This document shows, one piece after another, positions 42,404 to 52,100 of a stretch of DNA of 64,000 nucleotides (position 1 is its first letter; every line of letters starts with the position of its first letter). The notes under the pieces were generated by a model, which did not search any database, had not been told where the DNA came from, and saw only the letters and a list, made by a program, of their open reading frames with translations. A program made the translations under genes and the position numbers. This DNA is from Candidatus Devosia phytovorans. GTDB lineage: Bacteria; Pseudomonadota; Alphaproteobacteria; Rhizobiales; Devosiaceae. The stretch lies in contig CP119312.1 in the NCBI GenBank assembly GCA_029202405.1, positions 2,113,001 to 2,177,000 of the forward strand. The letters are read 5' to 3'.

Positions 42404-43991
42404 TTAGTTTTTGGTCACCAGGCGGTAATACACGAAGTCCGAGTTGGAGCCGTTGACGTAGCCTTCCACGTTGGTGGCCATGCCGATCTGGAGGGCGGCC
42501 TGGAACATGATGACGATCGGGCTTTCGGCCTGGACCTTTTCCTGCAGGTCGACGTAGAGCTCGTTGCGCTTGGCCTGATCGGGTTCGGCCAGGGCGGCGT
42601 TGACTTCGTCGTTCATCTCGACCGGAACGGCCCAGCTGTTGCGCCAGGTGGTGGTGGCGGCGTAACTGGCGTCCGAATTGTCGGAATTATAGGCGAAGGC
42701 CTTGGCGTTGGAATGCGGGTCCATGAAGTCGGGGCCCCAGTACAGCAGCATGGCTTGATGGGTGCGCTCGCGGTACTTGGTGATGACCTGGGCGCCGGTG
42801 CCGGGCAGGATTTCGAAGTTGATGCCGGCTTCGGCAAAGCCAGCCTGGAGCGACTGGGCGATGTCGGTGAAGGGAGCCGAGTTGATCACGTCGAGGGTGA
42901 CGTTGATCGGCGTGGTGATGCCGGCGTCGGCCAGGATCTGCTTGGCCTTTTCGACGTCATAGCTATAGGGCGTTTCGTCGTAGGAGCCCGGGAAACCCTT
43001 GGGCCAGAAGGCCTGGTGCTTTTCCATCTGGCCCTTGAGGAAGGTCTCGGTCATGCCGTCGTAATCGACAAGATAACGCGCGGCTTCCCAGACGGCCGGC
43101 GGGGTCAGCGACTCGGTCTTCTGGTTGAAGGAGAGGAAGTGAACGGCGGCCTGAGGGAAGGTTTCCACCTTGACCGATTCCGGCAGGCCGGCGATCTGGT
43201 CGGGGGTGAGGTTCTTGGCCATGTCGACGTCGCCCGAGGTCAGCAGCAGCTGCTGGGTGGCGGCTTCGGCAACGTGGCGGATGAGGATCTGCTTCATGGC
43301 GGGGGCGCCGCCAAAATAGGTCTCATTGGCGGTCATACGGACCAGTTCGGCCGGGCGATAGTCGGTCAGGACATAGGGGCCCGAGCCGGCCGAATTGGTA
43401 TTGAGCCAGGCATTGCCCCAGTCTTCGCCTTCGACATGCTCGGAAACCAGAACTTCGTCAACGATGGAGGCCGGGCGCGAGGCCAGGACGTTGAGGACGA
43501 AGGCCGACGCGAAATCGCCTTCCCACTGCACGGTGACGGTGTTGCCGTCGACGGTGACCATCTGGTCGATGTTTTCCGGGGTCCAGCCGAGCTGGGTCAG
43601 GATGAAGGCGGGGGTCAGGTTGAGCGAGACCACGCGCTTGAAGGTATAGTGCACGTCTTCGGCGCGGACCGGGTTGCCCGAGGCGAAGGTGGCGCCATCA
43701 CGCATGGTGAAGGTCAGGGTCTTGGCGGCTTCGTCGGCCACCCATTCCGAGGCCAGGCCCGGCGCGAGAACAGTGGTGTCCTCGGCGGCATACTGGACCA
43801 GGTGGTCATAGAGATTGGCGTTGATCTCGCCGGCCGAGAATTCATAGGCCTGGGCGGGATCGAGGGCGACGATGTCGTCGATGTTCTGGGCAATGACCAG
43901 AGCTTCGGCCGGGGGTCGCGGCGTAAACTGCACCAGCCGCGAGCGGCATGGACAGAGCAGTCGCGAGCAGTGCGGCTGTAAACAGCTTCAT
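42404..43991 (-). pseudogene. Family 5 (peptide/opine type) ABC binding protein, frameshifted at signal peptide
   Basis: The intact frame 42404-43933 encodes a 509-residue DppA-like binding protein (DPAQAYEFSAGEINANLYD, TYFGGAPAMKQI). A proper start with AAGGAG and a perfect signal peptide (MKLFTAALLATALSMPLAAG then AVYAA) is at ATG 43991, but in another frame. Five Gs at 43911-43915 on the plus strand, where four would join the frames as AATPAEALVIAQNIDD, break the gene just after the cleavage site. Without correction only a GTG start at 43933 remains, giving a protein without a signal peptide. It may be a sequencing error in a homopolymer, a true null mutation or phase variation. It belongs with the divergent permease/ATPase operon. 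Confidence 0.85.
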
Positions 43992-44668
43992 GTGCGTTTC
44001 TCCTTGGATGTGACGATCTTCTTGTTCTTCACCGGCTTAGGGCCGGTTTTTGCTGCCGGCCCGACCTGCCGCGAGGGCTTGGCCGAGGACCGGAAGAGGG
44101 TGAGCGTGCCGGTCCAGAGGAGGCGCGCGGGCTGATCGGTGTGGTTGGACCAGGAATGGGGACGATTGCCGCGGAAATGGAGGCTATCGCCGGCGCTCAT
44201 GATCATTTCCTCGCCATCGAGGCGCTGGGTGATCGAGCCTTCGAGCACGAAGAGGATTTCCTCGCCCTCATGCGCCACGGTTTCGGAGCGATAGCCGGGC
44301 GGCACGGTCATGACGAAGCTGGAGAGCTGATTGCCGGGGAAATCGGTGGCGAGGCGCTCGTAGACGATGGAGGAACCGTCGACGGAAAAGCGGTTGCGCT
44401 CCCCTGCCCGCGTCAGCGCCGTTTCAGGCTTGGGTGCGGAGACGAAATAGTCGATGCCGACGCCCAAAGCACGGGCAATGCTAGCGAGGGTGCCCAGCGA
44501 TGGCGTGGCGTGATCGCGCTCGACCTGGCTCAGGTAGCCGACCGAAACTTCGGCGGATTTGCCCAGCGCTTCGAGGGTGAGCTGCTGCTGGCGACGGCGG
44601 GCACGGATGAGCGCGCCCACACGGGGGTGCCCCTCCAGATCGACATTGGCCAGCGCATTGATCGTCAT
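43988..44668 (-). CDS. XRE-family regulator with C-terminal cupin domain
   Basis: A 226-residue regulator. Residues about 15-72 form a Cro/C1-type HTH (LIRARRRQQQLTLEALGKSA, SVGYLSQVERDHATPSLGTL), and residues about 110-185 form a cupin sensor domain (HEGEEILFVLEGSI, SAGDSLHFRGNRPHSW). The C-terminus is Lys-rich. This architecture is common in regulators of amino-acid and polyamine uptake. Its stop overlaps the binding-protein start (ATGA), so the two form an operon, divergent from the permease genes 130 bases away. A TGTGAG-N4-CTCACA palindrome in that gap is a candidate operator. Confidence 0.92.
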   Translation of the reverse strand: MTINALANVDLEGHPRVGALIRARRRQQQLTLEALGKSAEVSVGYLSQVERDHATPSLGTLASIARALGVGIDYFVSAPKPETALTRAGERNRFSVDGSSIVYERLATDFPGNQLSSFVMTVPPGYRSETVAHEGEEILFVLEGSITQRLDGEEMIMSAGDSLHFRGNRPHSWSNHTDQPARLLWTGTLTLFRSSAKPSRQVGPAAKTGPKPVKNKKIVTSKEKRT

Positions 44669-44686
44669 CAAACCACCAAAATTTTT

Positions 44687-44740
44687 TTGATATAAGCAAA
44701 GTTTTCTGTATGGTGAAAGCGAAATGTGAGGGTTCTCACA
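44687..44740 (+). promoter_or_regulatory. Promoter and operator between XRE regulator and ABC permease operon
   Basis: TTGATA (44687-44692) and TATGGT (44709-44714) are spaced by 16 bases and would start transcription near 44721 toward the permease genes. TGTGAG-GGTT-CTCACA (44725-44740), a perfect palindrome, lies right at that start, where bound regulator would block it. Confidence 0.55.
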
Positions 44741-44798
44741 GTCTGCAAGAGAGTCATCTTGCGGATGTAAATTCCTGTTTTTGTTGGAGTTTATCTGC

Positions 44799-45872
44799 TT
44801 GAGCCAAGACCTGCAGACGACAGCCATGGCTGACCCCGTTCCGCCGAAAAAGCGCAAATGGGGGCGGATTGCATCTGCCGTCGCCGGTTTCGTGCTGACG
44901 CTTTTCCTCACCTTTCTGGGCCTTCTGGCCATCACCTTCTTCATCGGTCGGGTGATCCCGATCGATCCGGTGCTGTCGGTGGTGGGCGATCGTGCGACGC
45001 AGGCGCAATATGACGCCGCCAAGATCGCCATGGGGCTGGACCGGCCGCTGTGGGAGCAGTTCATCAGCTATGTGATCAACGTGTTCTCGGGCAACCTGGG
45101 GCAATCGGTGTCGACCGGCCGCGCGGTGGTGGACGACCTGGGCCGGGTGTTTCCGGCAACGCTGGAAATGGCGACAATCGGCATTTTTCTCGGCGTGGTG
45201 ATCGGCGTGCCGCTGGGCGTGATCGCGGCCAGCCGGCAGGGCTCCATCATCGACCAGATCATTCGCGTGGTGGGGCTCTTGGGCTATTCCATGCCAGCCT
45301 TCTGGCTGGGGCTGGTGGGGCTGGCGCTGTTTTATGCGCGGCTGCGCTGGGTGGGTGGTCCGGGGCGGCTCGACATTTTCTATGACGGGCTGGTGAGCCC
45401 GGTGACGGGGTTGATCCTCGTCGATAGCCTGCTGGCGGGCGAGTGGGAGATTTTCTGGAATGCGATCAGCCATTTGATCCTGCCGGCCTCGGTGCTGGGC
45501 TTTTTCAGCCTCGCCTATATCGCCCGCATGACGCGCTCGTTCATGCTGGATCAGCTGAGCCAGGAATTCGTGACCACGGCGCGGGTCAAGGGCGTGCCGG
45601 AGCGCGTGGTGATCTGGCGACATGCGTTCAACCCCATTCGGGTGCAGCTGATTACGGTGATCGGGCTGAGCTACGCCGGGCTGCTGGAAGGCTCGGTGAT
45701 GGTGGAAATGGTGTTCGCCTGGCCTGGGATCGGCAATTACCTGACCACGGCGCTGCTCAATGCCGACATGAATGCCGTGCTCGGCGCGACGCTTGTGATC
45801 GGCGCGGTGTTCATCTTCATCAACAAGATTTCGGACGTGCTGTATCGCGTCCTCGACCCGAGGGCCCGCTGA
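44799..45872 (+). CDS. Dipeptide/opine-type ABC transporter permease, DppB type
   Basis: A 357-residue inner-membrane protein with six hydrophobic helices, the first at about residues 27-50. The Dpp/Opp signature is in GLDRPLWEQFISYVINVFSG, and the EAA-like loop is ARVKGVPERVVIWRHAFNPI. The start is taken as TTG 44799, because GGAG lies nine bases upstream; ATG 44826 lacks a ribosome site. Its stop overlaps the next permease start by one base (TGATG). It forms the channel with the DppC-type partner. Confidence 0.9.
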   Translation: MSQDLQTTAMADPVPPKKRKWGRIASAVAGFVLTLFLTFLGLLAITFFIGRVIPIDPVLSVVGDRATQAQYDAAKIAMGLDRPLWEQFISYVINVFSGNLGQSVSTGRAVVDDLGRVFPATLEMATIGIFLGVVIGVPLGVIAASRQGSIIDQIIRVVGLLGYSMPAFWLGLVGLALFYARLRWVGGPGRLDIFYDGLVSPVTGLILVDSLLAGEWEIFWNAISHLILPASVLGFFSLAYIARMTRSFMLDQLSQEFVTTARVKGVPERVVIWRHAFNPIRVQLITVIGLSYAGLLEGSVMVEMVFAWPGIGNYLTTALLNADMNAVLGATLVIGAVFIFINKISDVLYRVLDPRAR

Positions 45873-46771
45873 TGTCGACACGTGACTGGCTGCTTGCCGA
45901 CTCGCCCAGTTCCCGGTTTCAGGCCAATGCGGGGCGCTTCTATCGCGTGCTGACAGCGCTGATGCGCAATCCGCTGTCGCTGCTGGGCGGGATCATCATT
46001 ATGGCGCTGATCATCACGGCCGCCTTTGCGCCGTGGATCGCGCCCTATTCGCCGGTGGGGCAGAACCTGGGCCAGCGCCTGCTGCCGCCATCGGGCGCGC
46101 ACTGGATGGGCACCGACGAGCTGGGCCGCGATATCTATTCGCGGGTGATCTATGGATCGCAGATTACCCTCACCATCGTGGCACTGGTGGCGCTGATCTC
46201 GGCGCCGCTGGGGTTACTCGTCGGTGCGGTGGCCGGATATTTTGGTGGCTGGGTGGACCGGGCGCTGATGGGCGTGACCGATATTTTCCTCTCCATGCCC
46301 AAGCTGATCCTGGCGCTGGCCTTCGTCGCGGCGCTCGGACCGGGCATCAACAATGCGATCATCGCCATCGCGATTACCTCGTGGCCGGCCTATGCGCGCA
46401 TTGCCCGCGCCGAGACGATGACGATCCGTAATGCGGAGTTCATTTCGGCGGTGCGATTGTCCGGGGCTGGACCGGTGCGGGTGATCGTGCAGCATATTTT
46501 GCCGCTCTGTACCTCGTCGATGATCATCCGCGTGACGCTGGACATGGCGGGCGTGATCCTGACTGCGGCGGGGCTGGGCTTCATCGGGCTCGGGGCGCAG
46601 CCGCCACTGCCGGAATGGGGCGCGATGATTTCGCGCGGCCGCACCTTCATCCTCGACCAGTGGTGGGTGGCGACCATGCCGGGCTTTGCCATCATCATCG
46701 TCAGCCTGGGCTTCTGCTTCCTCGGTGACGGGTTGCGCGATGTGCTCGACCCCAAGAGCGAGGACAAGTAA
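45872..46771 (+). CDS. Dipeptide/opine-type ABC transporter permease, DppC type
   Basis: A 299-residue permease. It has an N-terminal OppC-like segment (NPLSLLGGIIIMALIITAAF), the motif GTDELGRDIYSRVIYGSQ that is typical of DppC/OppC proteins, and the coupling loop AVRLSGAGPVRVIVQHILP. It starts on the last base of the DppB-type stop and is followed immediately by the first ATPase gene. Confidence 0.94.
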   Translation: MSTRDWLLADSPSSRFQANAGRFYRVLTALMRNPLSLLGGIIIMALIITAAFAPWIAPYSPVGQNLGQRLLPPSGAHWMGTDELGRDIYSRVIYGSQITLTIVALVALISAPLGLLVGAVAGYFGGWVDRALMGVTDIFLSMPKLILALAFVAALGPGINNAIIAIAITSWPAYARIARAETMTIRNAEFISAVRLSGAGPVRVIVQHILPLCTSSMIIRVTLDMAGVILTAAGLGFIGLGAQPPLPEWGAMISRGRTFILDQWWVATMPGFAIIIVSLGFCFLGDGLRDVLDPKSEDK

Positions 46772-47605
46772 ATGGCGCCGCTTCTATCGGTCGAAAATCT
46801 GCGCGTCAGCTTTCCGACGCATACGGGTCGGGTCGAGGTGGTGAAGGGGATTTCCTTCGAGCTGGGCCGGGAACGGCTGGGCATTGTGGGGGAGAGTGGA
46901 TCGGGCAAGTCGATGACGGGCCGGTCCATCCTCAAGCTGATCCGCAAGCCGGGGCTGGTGACGGCCGACCGGATGGAATTCGACGGGGTGGACCTGCGGG
47001 CACAGTCCGAGCGGCAGATGCGGGCTATCCGCGGCGCGCGGATTTCCATGGTGATGCAGGACCCGAAGTTTTCGCTGAACCCGGTGATGACCGTGGGCGA
47101 GCAGATCGCCGAAGCGCTGGTGACGCATGAAAAGCTGCCGCGGCGTGAGGTGAATGAACGCATCTACGCCATGCTGGAGGCGGTGCGGATCCATGATCCG
47201 AAGCGCGTGGCGGGGCTTTATCCGCATGAAGTGTCGGGCGGCATGGGGCAGCGCATCATGATCGCCATGATGCTGATCCCCGAGCCGGAGCTGCTTATTG
47301 CCGACGAGCCGACTTCGGCGCTGGACGTGAGCGTGCAGGCACAGGTGCTCGACATCATCGATAATCTCGTGACCCAGAAGGGCATGGGACTGATCCTGAT
47401 CAGCCATGACCTCAACCTCGTCAGCCGCTATTGCGACCGGATTCTGGTGATGAATTCGGGGCGGGTGGTGGAGGAATGCGCGGCGGGCGAACTGGCCAAT
47501 GCCAGGCACCCCTATACGCGGGGCCTCTTGGCGGCGATGCCGGTGATCGATGAGACACGAGACGAATTGCCGGTGCTCGACCGGACACAATGGGCGGGCA
47601 CATGA
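46772..47605 (+). CDS. Dipeptide/opine-type ABC transporter ATPase, DppD type
   Basis: A 277-residue ATPase with Walker A GESGSGKS, an ABC signature in EVSGGMGQRIMIAMM (a GG-M-Q variant common in this subfamily), Walker B LLIADEPTSALD and the switch His in LISHDLNLV. The C-terminus lacks the extended Fe-S-type peptide of some DppD proteins. It overlaps the second ATPase gene by four bases (ATGA); the two form a heterodimer on the permeases. Confidence 0.93.
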   Translation: MAPLLSVENLRVSFPTHTGRVEVVKGISFELGRERLGIVGESGSGKSMTGRSILKLIRKPGLVTADRMEFDGVDLRAQSERQMRAIRGARISMVMQDPKFSLNPVMTVGEQIAEALVTHEKLPRREVNERIYAMLEAVRIHDPKRVAGLYPHEVSGGMGQRIMIAMMLIPEPELLIADEPTSALDVSVQAQVLDIIDNLVTQKGMGLILISHDLNLVSRYCDRILVMNSGRVVEECAAGELANARHPYTRGLLAAMPVIDETRDELPVLDRTQWAGT

Positions 47606-48333
47606 GCGCTATAGACCTCGAAAACCTCGATATTTCCTATGGCGACACCAAGGTCGTGCATGGGGTGAACCTCAACATTTCAGAAGGCGAGAGCTTTGCC
47701 CTGGTGGGGGAAAGCGGCTCGGGCAAGTCGACGATCCTGCGGGCGATTGCGGGGTTGGCGCCGGATTGGACCGGGTCGATTTCGGTGCTGGGCAAGGCGC
47801 GCAGCCATCGCATCGAACGCGATGTGGCGCGGCAGGTGCAGATGGTGTTCCAGGACCCCTATGGGTCGCTGCATCCGCGCAAGACGATCGACTCGGTGCT
47901 GAGCGAGCCTTTGGTGATCAACGGGATCGGCGAGCGCGGCGATCGGGTGGAAAAGATGCTGACGGCCGTGGGACTGGATCATCGCTTCCGCTTCCGCTTT
48001 CCGCACCAGCTTTCGGGCGGGCAAAGGCAGCGCGTGGCGATTGCGCGGGCGCTGATGCTGGAGCCGAAAGTGCTGCTGCTGGACGAGCCGACGTCAGCGC
48101 TGGATGTTTCGGTGCAGGCGGAAATCTTGAACCTGCTGAAGCGTTTGCGGAAGGAACAGGGGCTCACCTATCTCTTGGTGACGCACAACCTGCCGGTGGT
48201 GAGCTTTTTGTGCGACCGACTGGCCGTGATGCGGCATGGGCGGATCGTGGAAGTGGCCGATGTGGGGCTGCTGAAGCAGGGGCAGTTGCGGGAAGAGTAT
48301 TCGCGGGAATTGCTGGCGGCGACGCCGGGGTAA
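47602..48333 (+). CDS. Dipeptide/opine-type ABC transporter ATPase, DppF type
   Basis: A 243-residue ATPase with Walker A GESGSGKST, signature LSGGQRQRVAIARAL, Walker B LLLDEPTSALD and LLVTHNLPVV with Asn in place of the more usual Asp after the switch His. FQDPYGSLHPRKTI is the Q-loop stretch typical of DppF/OppF. It starts at ATG 47602 and ends the operon. A family A half-repeat follows within 50 bases. Confidence 0.93.
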   Translation: MSAIDLENLDISYGDTKVVHGVNLNISEGESFALVGESGSGKSTILRAIAGLAPDWTGSISVLGKARSHRIERDVARQVQMVFQDPYGSLHPRKTIDSVLSEPLVINGIGERGDRVEKMLTAVGLDHRFRFRFPHQLSGGQRQRVAIARALMLEPKVLLLDEPTSALDVSVQAEILNLLKRLRKEQGLTYLLVTHNLPVVSFLCDRLAVMRHGRIVEVADVGLLKQGQLREEYSRELLAATPG

Positions 48334-48380
48334 TTTGCCAAACTCACCACGTCCACCTTGCGGCCGTGGCGCGATATCGA

Positions 48381-48410
48381 GATGGATTCCGGCTCAAGGC
48401 CGGGATGACA
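48381..48410. repeat. Palindromic repeat family A, half copy
   Basis: The right arm only: GATGGATTCCGGCTCAAGGC then CGGGATGACA. It lies between the ABC operon and the GAF-domain gene. Confidence 0.8.
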
Positions 48411-48458
48411 CCGTGGGTGTGGATCGCAAGGTGCGCCCAACAAAAACCAGGAAAAACT

Positions 48459-48950
48459 ATGACTGACCACACGACGGCGCTCGCCCAGTTCAATGCCGAG
48501 ATCGCTCTGGCCAAGGGGCAGGATGCGGCGTTTAACGCCTTGCAGACGCTGGTGCAGAGCGTGGTGGGCGCGAAGCTGTTTACGGTGATGATCGTGGACA
48601 TGGAAAAGGAAGAGTCGAGCCGGGCATTCACCAGCCATCCGGTGGACTATCCGACCTCGGGCACCAAGCCGCTCAATTATGGACCGTGGTTCGACCTCGT
48701 GCACAAGCAGCGGGCCTATTATGTCGCTAACACGATCGAGGATATTTCCAAGCTGCTGTTTGATTACGAGCTGATCAATGCGCTGGGCTGCCAGTCGATC
48801 GTCAACATGCCGGTGTTTCTGGGCGATGAAATGCTGGGCTCGGTGAACATGCTCAATGTGGAAGGGTATTTCACGGAGGAGCGGGTGCAGGTGATCAGGG
48901 ATGTGCTGGAGATTCCGGCGAAACTGGCGATGGCTGTGGCGCTGCGGTAA
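48459..48950 (+). CDS. GAF-domain protein
   Basis: A 163-residue soluble protein made of a single GAF domain (residues about 20-155: LQTLVQSVVGAKLFTVMIVD, YVANTIEDISKLLFDYELIN, GCQSIVNMPVFLGDEMLGSV). No output domain is attached. It may bind a small ligand and act on a partner, perhaps the peptide/opine uptake system that precedes it, though a repeat element separates them. Function not assigned. A perfect terminator follows. Confidence 0.85.
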   Translation: MTDHTTALAQFNAEIALAKGQDAAFNALQTLVQSVVGAKLFTVMIVDMEKEESSRAFTSHPVDYPTSGTKPLNYGPWFDLVHKQRAYYVANTIEDISKLLFDYELINALGCQSIVNMPVFLGDEMLGSVNMLNVEGYFTEERVQVIRDVLEIPAKLAMAVALR

Positions 48951-48975
48951 ATCCCTAGCCTTATGAATTGGAAAG

Positions 48976-49003
48976 GCCCGCGGATGTCCGCGGGCTTTTT
49001 TTT
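48976..49003 (+). terminator. Rho-independent terminator of the GAF-domain gene
   Basis: GCCCGCGGA (48976-48984) pairs perfectly with TCCGCGGGC (48987-48995), followed by eight Ts. Confidence 0.95.
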
Positions 49004-49010
49004 GTTGGTG

Positions 49011-49128
49011 TACCCCCTCCTAGCCTCCCCTGATAAGGGGGAGGGACAGATCGAGTTTGGGGCGCCATGTTGCCAAATCCACCGACCGGGTCCCTCCCCC
49101 TTTTCAGGGGGAGGATAGGTGGGGGTAT
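49011..49128. repeat. Palindromic repeat family B, full copy 1
   Basis: Starts TACCCCCTCCTAGCCTCCCC and ends GGGGGAGGATAGGTGGGGGT, with inner hairpins CTCCCCTGATAAGGGGGAG and TCCCCCTTTTCAGGGGGA. It ends six bases before the putA stop codon. Confidence 0.85.
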
Positions 49129-49134
49129 TCTTCC

Positions 49135-52100
49135 TTATCCGGCGGTCGCCATTAGCGATGCGTTGCCGCCGGCGGCCGTGGTGTCGATGCAGACGTGGCG
49201 TTCGAGGAGGAGTTTGCCGGCGTCTTGCATGGAGGTCAGCAGCGGCAGGATGGCGCCGGTGCGGGCGCTCATGGCGATGCGGATGGCGCGGAGGGTGGTC
49301 TCGTCGCCGAACCAGGCGACAGCGTCGAAGGTGGTGGCGTGGGACAGGGCGTCGAAATCGAGCTCGGCGAGCATGGCCGTGCTGCCCAGGGTGGCGGCCA
49401 TGGTGGCCTGGGCCTGCTGGTCAGCCGTGGTTGGGCCGAGGCAAAGGACCGCAGCACGAGGGGCCGTGTGCATGACATTGCTCTCGCCGGTCGGGCCGGG
49501 CAGCGGGAGCGGCGCGGCTTCGGCGGGAACGGGACCCTGGGTGAAGCGCGGCAGGTAGTGCGGGCCGCCGGCCTTGGGACCGGTGCCGGACATGGCTTCG
49601 CCACCAAAGGGCTGCGAGCCGACAACGGCGCCGATCTGGTTGCGGTTGATGTAGATATTGCCGGCCTTGACCGTCTGCGAGAGCTGTCGGACGCGCGAGG
49701 AAATCCGGGTGTGGAGGCCAAAGGTCAGGCCATAGCCCGAGGCATTGATGGCGGCGATGACGGCCGGGAGATCGTCTGCCCTATAGGTCGCGACATGGAG
49801 GACGGGGCCGAAGATTTCTTCCTTGAGGTCTTCGATGCCTTTTACGCGCAGGACTGCGGGGGCAACGAAGGTCCCCTTCCCTTCCGGCGTATTCAACCTG
49901 TGAATCAGATTCCCGTTTTTCTTGTAAGTATCGACATGGGCCTGGATTTTAGCCCGGGCGGCTTCGTCGATGACGGGGCCGATGTCGGTCGAAAGGCTCC
50001 AGGGATTGCCCAGGGTCAGCTCGTCCATGGCGCCCTTGAGCATTTCCACGGTGCGTTCTGCAGCGTCTTCCTGGACGTAGAGCACGCGCAGGGCCGAGCA
50101 GCGCTGGCCGGCGGACTGGAAGGCGGACGCGAGGATGTCGCGCACAGCCTGTTCGGGAAGCGCGGTCGAATCCACGACCATGGCGTTGAGGCCGCCGGTT
50201 TCGGCGATGAGCGGCGCCATGGGATCGAGATTGGAGGCCATGACGGCGTCGATCTTACGGGCGGTGGGGAGCGAGCCGGTGAAGACCACGCCTGATATGG
50301 CGGGGTTGGAGGTCAGCGCGGTGCCGACCTCGCCGGCGCCGGGCAGCAGCTGGATGGCATTGTTGGGAATGCCGGCTTCGAGCATGAGCTGGACGGCGCG
50401 GAAGGCGATGAGCGGGGTCTGTGGGGCGGGCTTGGCCAGCACCGGATTGCCGGCGACGAGAGCCGCCGCGATCTGGCCGGTGAAGATGGCCAGCGGGAAA
50501 TTCCACGGCGAAATGGCGGCGATGGGACCCCGCGGGGCGGCGAGAGGGATGGCTTCGGCCTGGGCGGCGTAGTAGCGCAGGAAATCGACGGCTTCGCGGA
50601 CTTCGGCCACGGCATCGGCCCAGGATTTGCCTGCCTCGCGGGCGAGGAGCGCGAAGAGTTCGGCGCGGTTGGCTTCGTAAAGATCGGCGACGGCACGCAG
50701 GCGCGTGGCGCGGACGAAGGCCGAGGTCTTTGGCCAGGCGGAGGCGGCGGCGGACTTGATGGCGGTGGCGACGTCGGTGGCCGTGGCTTCGGTGACGGTG
50801 CCGATTATGTCGCTGTGGTCGGCGGGGTTTTTCAGTTCGACTGCCGTGCCCTTGGTTGGCGCTTTCACGGTCAGCGGCTTGGCGTGCCACTGGGTTGTGC
50901 GGAAGGCTTCGCGGGCGGCGTCCATGGCGGGGAAGGTCACCGGGTCGGTGAGGTCGAGGCCGATGGAATTGCGGCGGGCACCGAAGATGGCCTGGGGTGC
51001 CGGGATGGCGGGATTGGGGATGGTATCGAGGGCGAGCACTTTGCCGATCGGGTCTTCGGCGACGGTGGCGGCGGGGATGTCCTCGTCGGCGATCTGGTAG
51101 ACGAAGGAGCCGTTGGCGCCGTTTTCGAGGAGGCGACGGACGAGGTAGGCGAGCAGGTCCTTGTGGGCGCCGACCGGGGCATAGATGCGGGTGCTTGTGT
51201 CGTGATTGGTGCGCAGCACTTCGTGCAGGCGCTCGCCCATGCCGTGCAGGCGCTGGAATTCGTAAGAGTCCTTGAAGCGACCGGCTTCGGCCGCGAGGTG
51301 GAGAATGGCGCTGGCGGTGTGGGCGTTGTGGCTGGCGAACTGGGGGTAGATATTGGGCGAAGCGAAGAGCTTTTTGGCCGCGGCGATATAGGAAATGTCG
51401 GTCGAGGCCTTGCGGGTGAAAACCGGGTAGCCGTCGAGGCCCATGACTTGGGCGCGCTTGATTTCGGCATCCCAATAGGCGCCCTTGACGAGGCGCACCA
51501 TGATCTTGCGATCGAGCGAAGCGGCGGTGGCCTGGAGCCAGTCGATCAAAGGCAGGACGCGCTTGCCATAGGCCTGAACGACGACGCCGAAACCATCCCA
51601 GCCGGCCAGCTCGGGCGTGGCGAGAACGGCCGCAATGATATCCATGGAGAGATCGAGGCGGTCGGCCTCTTCGGCATCGATGTTGAAGCCCATGTTGGCG
51701 GAACGGGCCTGGATGGCGAGCTTGCGCGTGGCTTCCACCAGCTCGGTCATGACGCGGTGGCGCTGGGCGACCTCGTAGCGCGGGTGAAGCGCCGACAGTT
51801 TTACCGAAATGCCGGGATTGTCGCGGACGGAGGGCGACTTGCAGTGGGGGGCGAGGCTGGCGATGGCGCGGGAATAAGCGAGGAAATAGCGGGCGGCGTC
51901 TTCGCTGGTGCGGGCGGCTTCGCCCAGCATGTCGTAGGAGTAGCGATAGCCGAGGGCCTCGGGCTTTTTGGCATTCTGGATGGCTTCGTCGATGGTGCGG
52001 CCGAAGACGAACTGGCTGCCCAAGAGGCGCATGGCCTGGGCGACGGCGGTGCGGATGACGGGCTCGCCGAGGCGGGCAACGGCGCGATGCAGTGCGTTTT

